Origin: G038396625 sp038396625
GTDB lineage: Bacteria > Bacillota > Clostridia > Peptostreptococcales > Thermotaleaceae
DNA length: 64,000 bases
Direction: 5' to 3'
Assembly (NCBI GenBank): GCA_038396625.1
Contig: CP121688.1
Span: 1,736,001 to 1,800,000 of the forward strand
Shown: in pieces, positions 17,541 to 25,387 of the stretch
Numbering within the stretch: position 1 is the stretch's first letter
How the letters are laid out: every line of letters starts with the position of its first letter
Position numbers and translations under genes: made by a program
The notes under the pieces: generated by a model
The model's input: only the letters and a program-made list of their open reading frames with translations
Database searches by the model: none
Told to the model about the DNA's origin: nothing

Positions 17541-17558
17541 AAAAAATAGCGTTATACT
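17530..17558 (+). promoter_or_regulatory. Sigma-A promoter of tRNA-Leu(GAG), overlapping the terminator
   Basis: TTGACT at 17530-17535 and TATACT at 17553-17558 are 17 bases apart. The -35 element lies inside the right arm of the preceding terminator. Confidence 0.7.
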
Positions 17559-17646
17559 ATATAAGTGCTTACGTTGGAAGAAATGATATGGCATTGTATG
17601 CATTGTGTAAGTAAATACAACAGTAGTGTTAAGCGATCATTATTAT

Positions 17647-17733
17647 GCGGAAGTGGCGGAATCGGCAGACGCACTATCTTGAGGGGGTAGCGGGCTAATG
17701 CTCGTGCGGGTTCAAGTCCCGCCTTCCGCACCA
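17647..17733 (+). tRNA. tRNA-Leu (anticodon GAG)
   Basis: An 87-base class II tRNA with the CCA encoded. The acceptor stem GCGGAAG pairs with CTTCCGC, the anticodon arm is CTATC-TTGAGGG-GGTAG with GAG at positions 34-36 (reads CUC and CUU), a long variable arm follows, and the T arm holds GGTTCAAGTCC. Confidence 0.97.
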
Positions 17734-17739
17734 AGTAAT

Positions 17740-17777
17740 AAAAAAACAACTATTTATAAAAGGGTAGTTGTTTTTTT
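17740..17777 (+). terminator. Intrinsic terminator of tRNA-Leu(GAG)
   Basis: Thirteen-pair stem (17740-17752 with 17765-17777), 12-base loop, ending in TTTTTTT. The following 150 bases to the next gene show nothing else recognisable. Confidence 0.88.
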
Positions 17778-17927
17778 GTTTTAATTTTGAAATAAAGGCA
17801 GGATTTTTAAGCTTTGCATAGAATATTAAATATTGGATGTACAAATTTATAAAAATACAGTAGTAGAAGATTATTTGTAATACAAGCTGGTTACTGTTAC
17901 AGATTTTGAATAAGGGGGCTACAAAGG

Positions 17928-19037
17928 ATGAAATGTATGAGATATGTAATTGTGATTACCTTGATTTTGCTATGTGCTTTGGCCATGTCTGTCATGGTTT
18001 ATGCGGAAACAACAGAAGAAAAAGGTGTGGTGATAGCAGATGATGTGAATATTCGTCAGCAGCCTCAAGTAGAATCAGCAGTGATTAGCAGCTTAAACAT
18101 TGGAGAGTATGTAAGTATTATAGACAATAAAGGAGAATGGTATAACATCCGACTAAATAATCAAACGACTGGATGGGTACATAATGATTTAATCATTGCT
18201 TTAGAGAAAGATTTTATAAAAAAAGGCAAGGTAAATGCAGATAATCTAAATGTACGTCAAGAACCTGATACCACTTCAGATATTATACAAAAACTGGATA
18301 ATGGATTAGAGGTAACTATTGTAGAAGAAAATTCTGATTGGTATTGTGTCCTCCTTGATAAGGATACCAAAGGATGGGTGCATGCAGATTATATAAAAAC
18401 AATCCCAAATTATTCTTTGGCAATAATAACTGGAAACAGCGTCAATGTTAGGTCCAATCCTTCTGTTAGTGGAAATGTTGTAGCCACAATATCTTTAGAT
18501 CAAGGGGTACGCATAAAAGATTTTAAAGATGGGTGGTATCATATCATTATGAATAATCATCAAGAAGGATGGATACATCAAGATTATATTAAGGTACAGA
18601 TAAACGAAGGGTTTTCCATTATGGAAACAACATCAAGATCTACTAGCAGGTCATCTTTAGGTATTAAAGGCGTAAAAATTGCAAAGGAATTATTAGGGGT
18701 ACCCTATGTATATGGTGCTAGTGGACCAAATAGCTTTGATTGTTCAGGGTTTACATCCTATGTTTATAAAAAAATAGGCATTAACTTACCAAGAACATCT
18801 CATGGACAAGCCGAAGTAGGAGAATTAGTTGCAAAACAAAGTCTAAGAATGGGAGATTTGGTGTTCTTTGATACAGTAGGTAAAAAAGATAATGCGATTA
18901 CGCATGTGGGAATATATATAGGAGATGGTGAATTTATTCATGCTTCTTCAGGAAAAAATGCAAAAAGAGTAGTAGTATCCAATTTAAATACAGGATACTA
19001 TAATGATAAATATGTTACTGCGAGAAGATTTTTTTAA
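17928..19037 (+). CDS. Secreted NlpC/P60 peptidase with three SH3 domains
   Basis: A 369-residue exported cell-wall hydrolase. The signal peptide is residues 1-26 with an AYA-like cleavage site (VMVYA before ETTEE). Three bacterial SH3 domains follow at about residues 30-90, 97-157 and 162-222; each has the VN(V/I)R start and a GWVH(N/A/Q)D-type end. A linker rich in S/R/T leads to an NlpC/P60 domain at about 240-369, with the catalytic Cys in SFDCSGF and His in THVGIYIG. This fold cleaves the D-Glu to diaminopimelate bond of stem peptides. Two starts are possible, ATG 17928 (after AAGGGGG) and ATG 17937 (after AAAGGATG); the mature protein is the same. Confidence 0.93.
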   Translation: MKCMRYVIVITLILLCALAMSVMVYAETTEEKGVVIADDVNIRQQPQVESAVISSLNIGEYVSIIDNKGEWYNIRLNNQTTGWVHNDLIIALEKDFIKKGKVNADNLNVRQEPDTTSDIIQKLDNGLEVTIVEENSDWYCVLLDKDTKGWVHADYIKTIPNYSLAIITGNSVNVRSNPSVSGNVVATISLDQGVRIKDFKDGWYHIIMNNHQEGWIHQDYIKVQINEGFSIMETTSRSTSRSSLGIKGVKIAKELLGVPYVYGASGPNSFDCSGFTSYVYKKIGINLPRTSHGQAEVGELVAKQSLRMGDLVFFDTVGKKDNAITHVGIYIGDGEFIHASSGKNAKRVVVSNLNTGYYNDKYVTARRFF

Positions 19038-19041
19038 ATAG

Positions 19042-19068
19042 ACCCTACTGATCGGTAGGGTTTTATTA
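19042..19068 (+). terminator. Intrinsic terminator of the NlpC/P60 gene
   Basis: ACCCTAC pairs with GTAGGGT around a TGATCG loop, followed by TTTATTATT. Confidence 0.7.
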
Positions 19069-19089
19069 TTATTGTTTAGGGTGATAAAA

Positions 19090-20160
19090 ATGGAGAGAGC
19101 AATCATTCATGTGGATATGGACGCTTTTTATGCATCTGTTGAACAAAGAGATTATCCTATCTATAAAAATAAACCAATTGCTGTGGGAGGAAGCCCTAGC
19201 GCCAGAGGAGTAGTTTGTGCAGCTTCCTATGAAGCAAGAAAGTTTGGTGTTCGTTCCGCAATGCCTTCTAAGAAAGCACAACAGTTATGTCCAAATCTCA
19301 TATTTGTTCCTCCAAGAATGGATAAATATATAGAAGTATCTAAAGAGATTCATAAAATTTTTGAACAATATTCAGATTGGATTGAACCGATTTCTATTGA
19401 TGAAGCTTTTTTAGATGTCACGGGAAAAGATGCGGTGAAAGTTGCCCAAGAAATAAAAAAAAGAATTAAAAATGAAATAGGATTAACAGCATCTATCGGG
19501 ATTAGTATGAATAAATATTTAGCAAAGCTTGCTTCTGATTACAACAAACCAGATGGCTTTAAAGTGATTAAAAAGGAAGAAATAGAAAAGTTTTTAGGAC
19601 CATTGCCCGTTAGGAAGATATGGGGGGTAGGACCCAAAACAGAGAGGGAGCTTAATAAATTAGGATTGTATAGAATAAAAGATGTTTTGAAATATGATAA
19701 AATGATATTAATTGAAAAGTTTGGAAAAAAAGGCCTAGAAATATTTAACTATGCGAAAGGAAAAGATGATAGGCTTGTAGAAAATAAACATAAGAGAAAG
19801 ACGATAGGAGAAGAGAATACCTTTCCGAAAGATACATGTGATATGAATGTATTAAAAAAGACAATTTTAGATCATTGTCATATATTAGTACACCGACTGA
19901 AAAAAAGTAAATTGTTGATCAAAACAGTTACTGTGAAAATAAAATATGAAGACTTTTCTATCATCACAAGAAGTATTACCTTGCCCCAATACACACAAGA
20001 GCTTCAACAAATTTATGGGGCTGCGGAAAGCATCTTACTTCATAAAGTCAATACGGAAAACAAAATTCGGCTATTGGGGGTACAGGTTTCTAATATATTA
20101 TATCCAGATGAACCCATGCAATTAGAGATGAAGATCGATAATACTTTTTACATGAAATAA
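19090..20160 (+). CDS. dinB: DNA polymerase IV (Y family, translesion)
   Basis: A 356-residue Y-family polymerase that copies past damaged bases. Catalytic motifs are VDMDAFYASVEQ at residues about 8-19 and SIDEAFLDV near residue 103. A helix-hairpin-helix thumb lies around IWGVGPKTERELNKLG, and the little-finger domain fills the rest. The C-terminus has MQLEMKI, which could be a beta-clamp contact, although it is not a clean match. The ATG at 19090 follows AGGGTGA by about six bases; the longer open frame starts inside the previous terminator region. No LexA-type operator was noticed upstream. Confidence 0.95.
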   Translation: MERAIIHVDMDAFYASVEQRDYPIYKNKPIAVGGSPSARGVVCAASYEARKFGVRSAMPSKKAQQLCPNLIFVPPRMDKYIEVSKEIHKIFEQYSDWIEPISIDEAFLDVTGKDAVKVAQEIKKRIKNEIGLTASIGISMNKYLAKLASDYNKPDGFKVIKKEEIEKFLGPLPVRKIWGVGPKTERELNKLGLYRIKDVLKYDKMILIEKFGKKGLEIFNYAKGKDDRLVENKHKRKTIGEENTFPKDTCDMNVLKKTILDHCHILVHRLKKSKLLIKTVTVKIKYEDFSIITRSITLPQYTQELQQIYGAAESILLHKVNTENKIRLLGVQVSNILYPDEPMQLEMKIDNTFYMK

Positions 20161-20205
20161 GAATCTAAAGGACAACGATCTTATATGAGGTAGGGGGGGA
20201 ATGAA

Positions 20206-21102
20206 ATGAGACAATCTAGAATAAAGTCTAGGAAAGAATACAAAGGACAGAAGATTGGGATAATTATCTTATTTACTATACTATTGCCTGTTATATCTAT
20301 TGGGATAGGGTATTTAGGAGCGAAGCACTTAATCTTACCCAATTTGTTTTCTAAAGAAATTATAACAGAGGAATTGAATACTAGTACAAATGTAGAAGAT
20401 GTAGAGGTAGAAATTCACAAAGAAGAAGAATCTCCTGAGTCTGCAGAAGAAACGAGGCAAGAAGATTATATAAATACATTTGAAATAAAAGGTTTAGATA
20501 TATTCGGTATTCAAGTGGGAAGTTTTTCAACAAAAGAAAATGCACAATCCTTGATCAAAGAGTTAAATCGCAAGGGAATGGGAGGGTATATCTGGTACGA
20601 TGATAAGTATAAAGTGATAACAGCTGCAATGCTAGAGCGAGAGAGTATTGATATACTCATCACAGAGGTGAAGCAGGAGTATGCAGAAGCTTTTATTGTT
20701 ACTCAAAATGTCCCTACTAGAGCAGTAAAATATGGCAAAGAAGACGCAAAATATGTAAGTTTACTTGAAAAACAAAATATAAAATTAATTGAGATATTCC
20801 AAGGGTTATCTAAAAATATAAGACAAATGAAAGAAGAGGAAAATAGTGCAAAGGATGCTTTAATTTCGATCAAAGGATATCAAGAAAGTCTCAAGAAAAT
20901 GAAAGATGAATTAAATGCAATGCCATCAAATCCTAATATTCAAGAAATTCGTAATGCATTTATAAAAATAATAGATGATATGAATGTTGGTCTTACATAC
21001 GATGCCAATTTAGATGCAGTAGAAAAAATAGCAAAAACACAGAATACATTTCTAGTAGGACTATACCAATATTCAAACTTTGCCATGAGAAATGAATATT
21101 GA
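20206..21102 (+). CDS. Membrane-anchored SPOR-domain protein
   Basis: A 298-residue protein with a basic cytoplasmic start, one membrane segment at about residues 17-40, an acidic linker (about 60-85), and a SPOR-like domain at about 92-165 (FGIQVGSFSTKENAQSLIKEL). SPOR domains bind denuded peptidoglycan glycan strands at division septa or in spore cortex remodelling. The rest is helical, with ISIKGYQESLKKMKDELNAM. A GGGGGGGA site precedes the ATG. It starts 45 bases after dinB and ends 14 bases before the first DRTGG gene, so it may lead that operon. Confidence 0.8.
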   Translation: MRQSRIKSRKEYKGQKIGIIILFTILLPVISIGIGYLGAKHLILPNLFSKEIITEELNTSTNVEDVEVEIHKEEESPESAEETRQEDYINTFEIKGLDIFGIQVGSFSTKENAQSLIKELNRKGMGGYIWYDDKYKVITAAMLERESIDILITEVKQEYAEAFIVTQNVPTRAVKYGKEDAKYVSLLEKQNIKLIEIFQGLSKNIRQMKEEENSAKDALISIKGYQESLKKMKDELNAMPSNPNIQEIRNAFIKIIDDMNVGLTYDANLDAVEKIAKTQNTFLVGLYQYSNFAMRNEY

Positions 21103-21115
21103 GGGAGGAATTGAA

Positions 21116-21475
21116 ATGAAGATTCGCCAAATAATGGACTTGTTAGAAGCAGAATGTGTAACAGGAGAATTTCTATTAGACAAAGATGTAGATATGGCAT
21201 TTGGATGTGATTTAATGAGTGATGTATTAGCTTTTGCAAATGAAAAAACCTTATTATTAACAGGTCTCATCAATCCTCAAGTAATAAGAACGGTTGAAAT
21301 GTTAGACATTAAGGTGATTGTATTTGTGAGAGGAAAAAAGCCAGATGCACAAGTGATCGCTTTAGCTGAAAGAAATAATATTATTTTATTGAGTACGAAG
21401 CATATTTTATATACTGCCTGTGGAATATTACATGCACATGGCCTTAAAGGTGTTCCTAGCAGAAGAGAGGGGTAA
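21116..21475 (+). CDS. DRTGG-domain protein
   Basis: A 119-residue soluble protein of the DRTGG fold, a small domain also found in some phosphotransacetylases, whose function is unknown. Family-like pieces are FGCDLMSDVLAFANEKTLLLTGLINPQVIRT and IILLSTKHILYTACGIL. The ATG at 21116 follows GGGAGGAA by six bases. It is the first of five closely packed genes (DRTGG, ATPase, DRTGG, PHP, ATPase) that in many clostridia lead into NADH-linked [FeFe]-hydrogenase genes; no hydrogenase genes follow here. Confidence 0.82.
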   Translation: MKIRQIMDLLEAECVTGEFLLDKDVDMAFGCDLMSDVLAFANEKTLLLTGLINPQVIRTVEMLDIKVIVFVRGKKPDAQVIALAERNNIILLSTKHILYTACGILHAHGLKGVPSRREG

Positions 21476-21480
21476 GCTTT

Positions 21481-21924
21481 ATGGACAATGCACAAACAAA
21501 CAATACAATGAAACTAGAGTATACAGTGGTTAAAGATGATTTTTCACGGGCTGGTGAAGCATCAAGTAGTATAAAAAAAGTACTTCGGCAGTTAGGGATA
21601 GACTCAACAATTATGAGAAAAGTAGCGATTGTTACATATGAAGCGGAAATGAATATTGTCATCCACTCAGAAGGAGGAAACGTGATTGTATATATCACAC
21701 CAGATAATATTCAAATAATCGCTAAGGATAATGGACCTGGTATTGAGAATATTGAACTTGCCATGGAAGAAGGATATTCTACAGCACCCAATAAAGTGAG
21801 GGAATTAGGCTTTGGAGCAGGTATGGGTTTGCCAAATATGAAACGATGCAGTGATGAGTTTTATATAGAGTCAGAGAAAGGAAAATCTACCACTTTGAAA
21901 ATGATCATCTACTTAAATCGTTAG
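21481..21924 (+). CDS. Anti-sigma-factor-type ATPase (RsbW/SpoIIAB-like GHKL)
   Basis: A 147-residue GHKL ATP-binding protein resembling serine kinases that regulate sigma factors (RsbW, RsbT, SpoIIAB). The N box is YEAEMNIVIHS near residue 55, the G1 box KDNGPGIEN near 80 and the G2 box GFGAGMGLPNMKR near 110. The phosphorylation target is unknown; no anti-anti-sigma (STAS) gene is nearby. It sits five bases after the first DRTGG gene and 13 before the second, so it must be part of the same operon. Confidence 0.85.
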   Translation: MDNAQTNNTMKLEYTVVKDDFSRAGEASSSIKKVLRQLGIDSTIMRKVAIVTYEAEMNIVIHSEGGNVIVYITPDNIQIIAKDNGPGIENIELAMEEGYSTAPNKVRELGFGAGMGLPNMKRCSDEFYIESEKGKSTTLKMIIYLNR

Positions 21925-21937
21925 GAGGGATAGGACC

Positions 21938-22273
21938 ATGCAAGTGAAGGAAATGGCTGAAAAATTAAATTTTAGATTGATGACAAAAGAAAGTGAAATT
22001 TCTAAAGAAATTAAGGGACTATATTGTTGTGACTTACTTAGTTGGGTGATGGCTCATGCAAAACAAGGAGATGCTTGGATCACGGTTCAAACTCATATGA
22101 ACATTGTGGCAGTAGCCAGTCTTTTAGAGCTTAGCTGTATTATTATTCCAGAGAATATTGAGGTGGAAGAGGATACCATTGAGAAAGCAAACGAAGAAAA
22201 CATCCCCATATTGACTACTGAATTAAGTAGCTATCAAATATTCTGTAAGATGTATGAATTGGGATTAAGATAG
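21938..22273 (+). CDS. Second DRTGG-domain protein
   Basis: A 111-residue paralogue of the product at 21116 with the same arrangement: YCCDLLSWVMAHAKQGDAWITVQTHMN in the first half and NIPILTTELSSYQIFCKMYELG at the end. The function is unknown. TTAGGAGGG lies upstream. The stop is one base before the start of the PHP gene, which suggests translational coupling. Confidence 0.8.
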   Translation: MQVKEMAEKLNFRLMTKESEISKEIKGLYCCDLLSWVMAHAKQGDAWITVQTHMNIVAVASLLELSCIIIPENIEVEEDTIEKANEENIPILTTELSSYQIFCKMYELGLR

Positions 22274-22274
22274 C

Positions 22275-22985
22275 ATGAAACTTGCAGTAGATCTTCATAT
22301 TCACACAGCTTTATCTCCTTGTGGAGATGAAGCCATGACACCGAACAATATTATTGGTATGAGCTTGTTAAAAGGGCTGGATGCAATTGCGATTACGGAT
22401 CATAATAGCGTTGAAAATTGTGAGGCTTGTTTAGAGATTGCTCATAAGAAAGATATTGTTGTGATTCCAGGGATGGAAGTGCAAACGAAAGAAGAAGTGC
22501 ATTTGATTTGTTTATTTAGAGATATGGCATCTGCTTTTGATTTCCAATCATTAATATATGAACGATTAACACACAAAGAAAATTTGCCCCAGATATTTGG
22601 TAGACAATTGGTTTTTAATGTACGGGATGAAATCATAAAAGAAAATACGAAGATGTTAATTTCTTCCGCAAATATCTCTGTAAATGAAGTATTTGATAAA
22701 ATGCACAAGGTCAAAGGAGTGGTTATTCCAGCCCATGTAGATAAAAGCGTTTATAGTATAATTGCTAACCTAGGCTTTATACCAATGGATTTAGCTATAA
22801 AAACTTTAGAAATATCTAAATTATGTAATGTAGAACAAATGGAAAAAAAATATAAGAATTTAAACAAATACCAGCTTATCCGAAATTCAGATGCTCATTA
22901 TTTGAGAGATATACTGGAAAGAGAAAGTTTTATTGAAGTAAAGGATAAGACAATTGATAGTATTTTAAATGCATTAAAGTGTTAG
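22275..22985 (+). CDS. PHP-domain phosphoesterase (TrpH-like)
   Basis: A 236-residue PHP-family metallo-phosphoesterase. Metal ligands are visible in DLHIHTALSPCGD (residues about 6-18), AITDHNS near residue 40, PGMEVQTKEEVHL near residue 65, PAHVDKS near 154 and RNSDAHYL near 208, so the trinuclear site seems intact. The substrate is unknown; relatives hydrolyse 3',5'-nucleotides or act on oligonucleotides. It belongs to the DRTGG operon and is a separate branch from the phosphonate-linked PHP protein at 52087. Confidence 0.87.
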   Translation: MKLAVDLHIHTALSPCGDEAMTPNNIIGMSLLKGLDAIAITDHNSVENCEACLEIAHKKDIVVIPGMEVQTKEEVHLICLFRDMASAFDFQSLIYERLTHKENLPQIFGRQLVFNVRDEIIKENTKMLISSANISVNEVFDKMHKVKGVVIPAHVDKSVYSIIANLGFIPMDLAIKTLEISKLCNVEQMEKKYKNLNKYQLIRNSDAHYLRDILERESFIEVKDKTIDSILNALKC

Positions 22986-23016
22986 TAAACAAGAGCATTA
23001 TTGGAGGTTTTAAGAA

Positions 23017-23568
23017 ATGAAAGAACTATCTCTCCACATATTAGACATCGTGCAAAATAGTATTAGTGCAAATGCTTCTTTTATTGAAATCATTATTGAG
23101 GAAGATCAAGAAAAAAATTTTATGGAAATAAGAATTATTGATGATGGGCATGGTATGAGTGAGGAATTATTAGAAAAAGTAACTAATCCTTTTATAACTT
23201 CACGAACAACAAGAAAAGTAGGGTTAGGGATCTCTTTATTTAAAGCTGCTGCAGAAAGATGTAATGGAAGGTTTCACATTCAATCATCTTTAGGAAAGGG
23301 AACGGAAGTGTCAGCAGTTTTTGAAAGAAATCATATTGATCGTGCCCCTTTGGGAAATATGGCAGATACCATTGTAACAATCATTATCTCTAATGATCAA
23401 ATTGATTATATATATAAACATATCTTAGATAGTAAAACTTTTGTTTTTGATACCAGAGAAATAAGAAAAATTGTGGGAGATATGCCTTTAGGAGATATAA
23501 GGATTATTGATTGGATCAAATCTTATGTTCAAGATGGAATTAAAGATCTAAATAAAAACCTAAGATAG
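23017..23568 (+). CDS. GHKL ATP-binding protein (histidine-kinase-like ATPase)
   Basis: A 183-residue protein with a stand-alone ATPase module of the histidine kinase type: N box HILDIVQNSISANAS, G1 box IDDGHGMS and G2 box TRKVGLGISLFKAAAE. It has no phospho-acceptor histidine domain or sensor, so it is not a complete kinase. About 70 C-terminal residues follow the ATPase module. In clostridial hydrogenase loci a very similar protein is encoded immediately before the NuoE-like subunit. Here the next gene is a DUF896 gene under its own promoter. Confidence 0.83.
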   Translation: MKELSLHILDIVQNSISANASFIEIIIEEDQEKNFMEIRIIDDGHGMSEELLEKVTNPFITSRTTRKVGLGISLFKAAAERCNGRFHIQSSLGKGTEVSAVFERNHIDRAPLGNMADTIVTIIISNDQIDYIYKHILDSKTFVFDTREIRKIVGDMPLGDIRIIDWIKSYVQDGIKDLNKNLR

Positions 23569-23572
23569 TTAT

Positions 23573-23601
23573 TTGACGAAACACACTATTTTGTGTAAAA
23601 T
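23573..23601 (+). promoter_or_regulatory. Sigma-A promoter of the DUF896 gene
   Basis: TTGACG and TAAAAT are separated by 17 bases, about 40 bases before the DUF896 start. Confidence 0.7.
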
Positions 23602-23638
23602 GTTGTATTAGATAAATATTAGAGGAGTGAAGTTAGGC

Positions 23639-23809
23639 ATGATATCCAAAGAAAAAATTGAGCGTATCAATTTTTTAGCAAATAAATCTAAGAAAGAAGG
23701 ATTAACTGAAGCTGAGAAAACAGAGCAAAAAAGTCTCAGAGAAGAGTATTTGCAAAATTTTAGAGCAAATTTTAGAAAACAATTGGAGAATATCGAGATT
23801 GTAGATTAG
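23639..23809 (+). CDS. DUF896 small protein (YnzC-like)
   Basis: A 56-residue helical protein. ISKEKIERINFLANKSK, a TEAEK turn and LREEYLQNFRANF match the DUF896 pattern of two antiparallel helices known from B. subtilis YnzC. The molecular role is unknown. The start is the ATG at 23639, eight bases after GAGGAGTGA; the upstream in-frame GTG overlaps the ribosome site. It has its own promoter and terminator. Confidence 0.88.
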   Translation: MISKEKIERINFLANKSKKEGLTEAEKTEQKSLREEYLQNFRANFRKQLENIEIVD

Positions 23810-23827
23810 CATATGTGGGGCTTCTTT

Positions 23828-23857
23828 AAAAGGGATAAATGTAAATTTATCCTTTTT
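23828..23857 (+). terminator. Probable terminator of the DUF896 gene
   Basis: AAGG/ATAAAT pairs with ATTTAT/CCTT around a short loop, with one bulged G, followed by TTTTTTATTAT. Confidence 0.6.
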
Positions 23858-23959
23858 TATTATAATCGAAAGAGGAAAAATGACAATTTTATAGAATATT
23901 ATAGATAAAGACATGGCAGTACGTAGAACAAATATATGGAATAAAAGGAGGCTAATTAT

Positions 23960-24409
23960 ATGGGCGAAAAACAGTATGTTATCTTTAAATTAGGAAATGA
24001 AGCCTATGGTGTAGATATAATGAACGTAAAAGAGATTTGTGAATATAAAGAAAGTGTTCGCGTGCCTAATACACCGAAGTTTATTGATGGGATCATAAAT
24101 CTGAGAGGTGATATTACACCTATCGTAAATTTAAAGAAAAGATTTGACCTGGAAGATACAGGTATAAATTCTGATACAAGGGTAATTGTAATTGGTATCA
24201 AAAATAAACAAGTAGGATTTGTAGTTGATGAAGCTTCACAAGTACTTAGGATTAGTGAGGAAAATATCGAACCAGCGCCAGACCTTATTACAGGTGTCGA
24301 TAAAAAATATATAACAGGTGTTGGAAAGTTAGAGGATAAAATTGTTTTACTGTTAGATTTAGAATATATTCTCACAGATGAGGAAAAAAAGAAAATACAA
24401 CAAGTATAA
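23960..24409 (+). CDS. CheW-like coupling protein
   Basis: A 149-residue CheW domain protein, which links chemoreceptors to the CheA kinase. The family pattern is clear: YVIFKLGNEAYGVDIMNVKEI, then VPNTPKFIDGIINLRGDITPIVNLKKRF, then VGFVVDEASQVLRI and a C-terminal ILLDLEYIL-type strand. AAAGGAGG lies upstream. It stands alone here, with no CheA, receptor or flagellar gene adjacent, so it serves a system encoded elsewhere. The roughly 235 bases that follow hold no gene I can support. Confidence 0.93.
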   Translation: MGEKQYVIFKLGNEAYGVDIMNVKEICEYKESVRVPNTPKFIDGIINLRGDITPIVNLKKRFDLEDTGINSDTRVIVIGIKNKQVGFVVDEASQVLRISEENIEPAPDLITGVDKKYITGVGKLEDKIVLLLDLEYILTDEEKKKIQQV

Positions 24410-24643
24410 ACGTCTTTAGACAATTACTAAGGACATGTTCCATAATATACCAAATAACAATAAAGATCATGTTATAACGTTTTTAAAGTATTAATAAATT
24501 GTGGAATCGATAATAGAAAAATAAAAAATTAGAATTTTATGTAGACAAAAAAATATGATTTGACAACAGCAAAAGCCAAATTTCAGACCTATACCTAGTG
24601 TATAATTGCTTTAAACATACAATATCTAGGGGGTTACTAACAA

Positions 24644-25126
24644 ATGAAAAAAATTTTGCTGTTTTTTTTAATATTGGTTGTGGTCATTATATATGGAAAA
24701 GGTAGCTTTGTTGATGCCAATACGACGATACCAAAAGAACAAGGATTTAGCAATGAAAAACAAATTATTGAACAACTTTTTCAGCAACGGGCACAGCTAT
24801 GGAATAAGCTTTATGAAAAAAATAATAAACCAAGCCAATACATAAATCAATTAAAAGACATTGTAGCGGAGCCACTATTAGCCTTTGATATACAAGCTTT
24901 TCAAGATGTGCAGGAATTTCCTACCGATATAGATAAAGTCTTAGATGTACATATTTTGAAGATCAATCATGTTGTATATAAAAGAAGTGAGATGACGGCA
25001 AAAGTGAAGATGTATTGGAAGATGCAAGGATTATCTTCTCAATATCAAGAAGAAATTGATTATATTGTTACTTTAAAGCGACAAAATAACAAGTGGAAAA
25101 TATGTGATTATAATATTGAGCAATAG
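24644..25126 (+). CDS. Exported protein of unknown function
   Basis: A 160-residue protein with an N-terminal signal peptide or anchor (residues about 3-20, cleavage possible after VDA). No lipobox Cys is present. The mature part has a helical start with NEKQIIEQLFQQRAQLWNKLY and a C-terminal half with alternating strands (VVYKRSEMTAKVKMYWKMQG, then YIVTLKRQNNKWKICDY), a pattern like NTF2/SnoaL-fold or DUF4829-type exported proteins. I cannot name a function. CTAGGGGGTT precedes the ATG. It is a single gene with a strong terminator. Confidence 0.7.
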   Translation: MKKILLFFLILVVVIIYGKGSFVDANTTIPKEQGFSNEKQIIEQLFQQRAQLWNKLYEKNNKPSQYINQLKDIVAEPLLAFDIQAFQDVQEFPTDIDKVLDVHILKINHVVYKRSEMTAKVKMYWKMQGLSSQYQEEIDYIVTLKRQNNKWKICDYNIEQ

Positions 25127-25149
25127 ACTCAATTCAAAAGGTTTAAACC

Positions 25150-25184
25150 AATAAACTGTCTATAGTACAATTAGACAGTTTATT
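25150..25184 (+). terminator. Intrinsic terminator after the exported protein
   Basis: Thirteen-pair perfect stem (25150-25162 with 25172-25184) with a nine-base loop; the right arm ends in TTTATTTCATT. Confidence 0.75.
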
Positions 25185-25387
25185 TCATTATAAAGTGCGT
25201 AAAGACATAATAAATTTAGACTTATATTCCTATTTTCCTATTTTAGATTCTATGAAGAAGGAATATTGTTTAGCAGTGGCGAATTTAAAAAAGATAAAAA
25301 AATGTCGAATACATTTATTTATCAGGGAAAGTTTACTGAAGTATATAAATTTTTATGATGAATAAAAGATAGAACTAGAGGTGTGTG

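Noticed and set aside
24560..24606. TTGACA with a later TATAAT before the exported protein gene
   Set aside because: The two elements are 35 bases apart, about twice the required spacing, so they cannot form one promoter.
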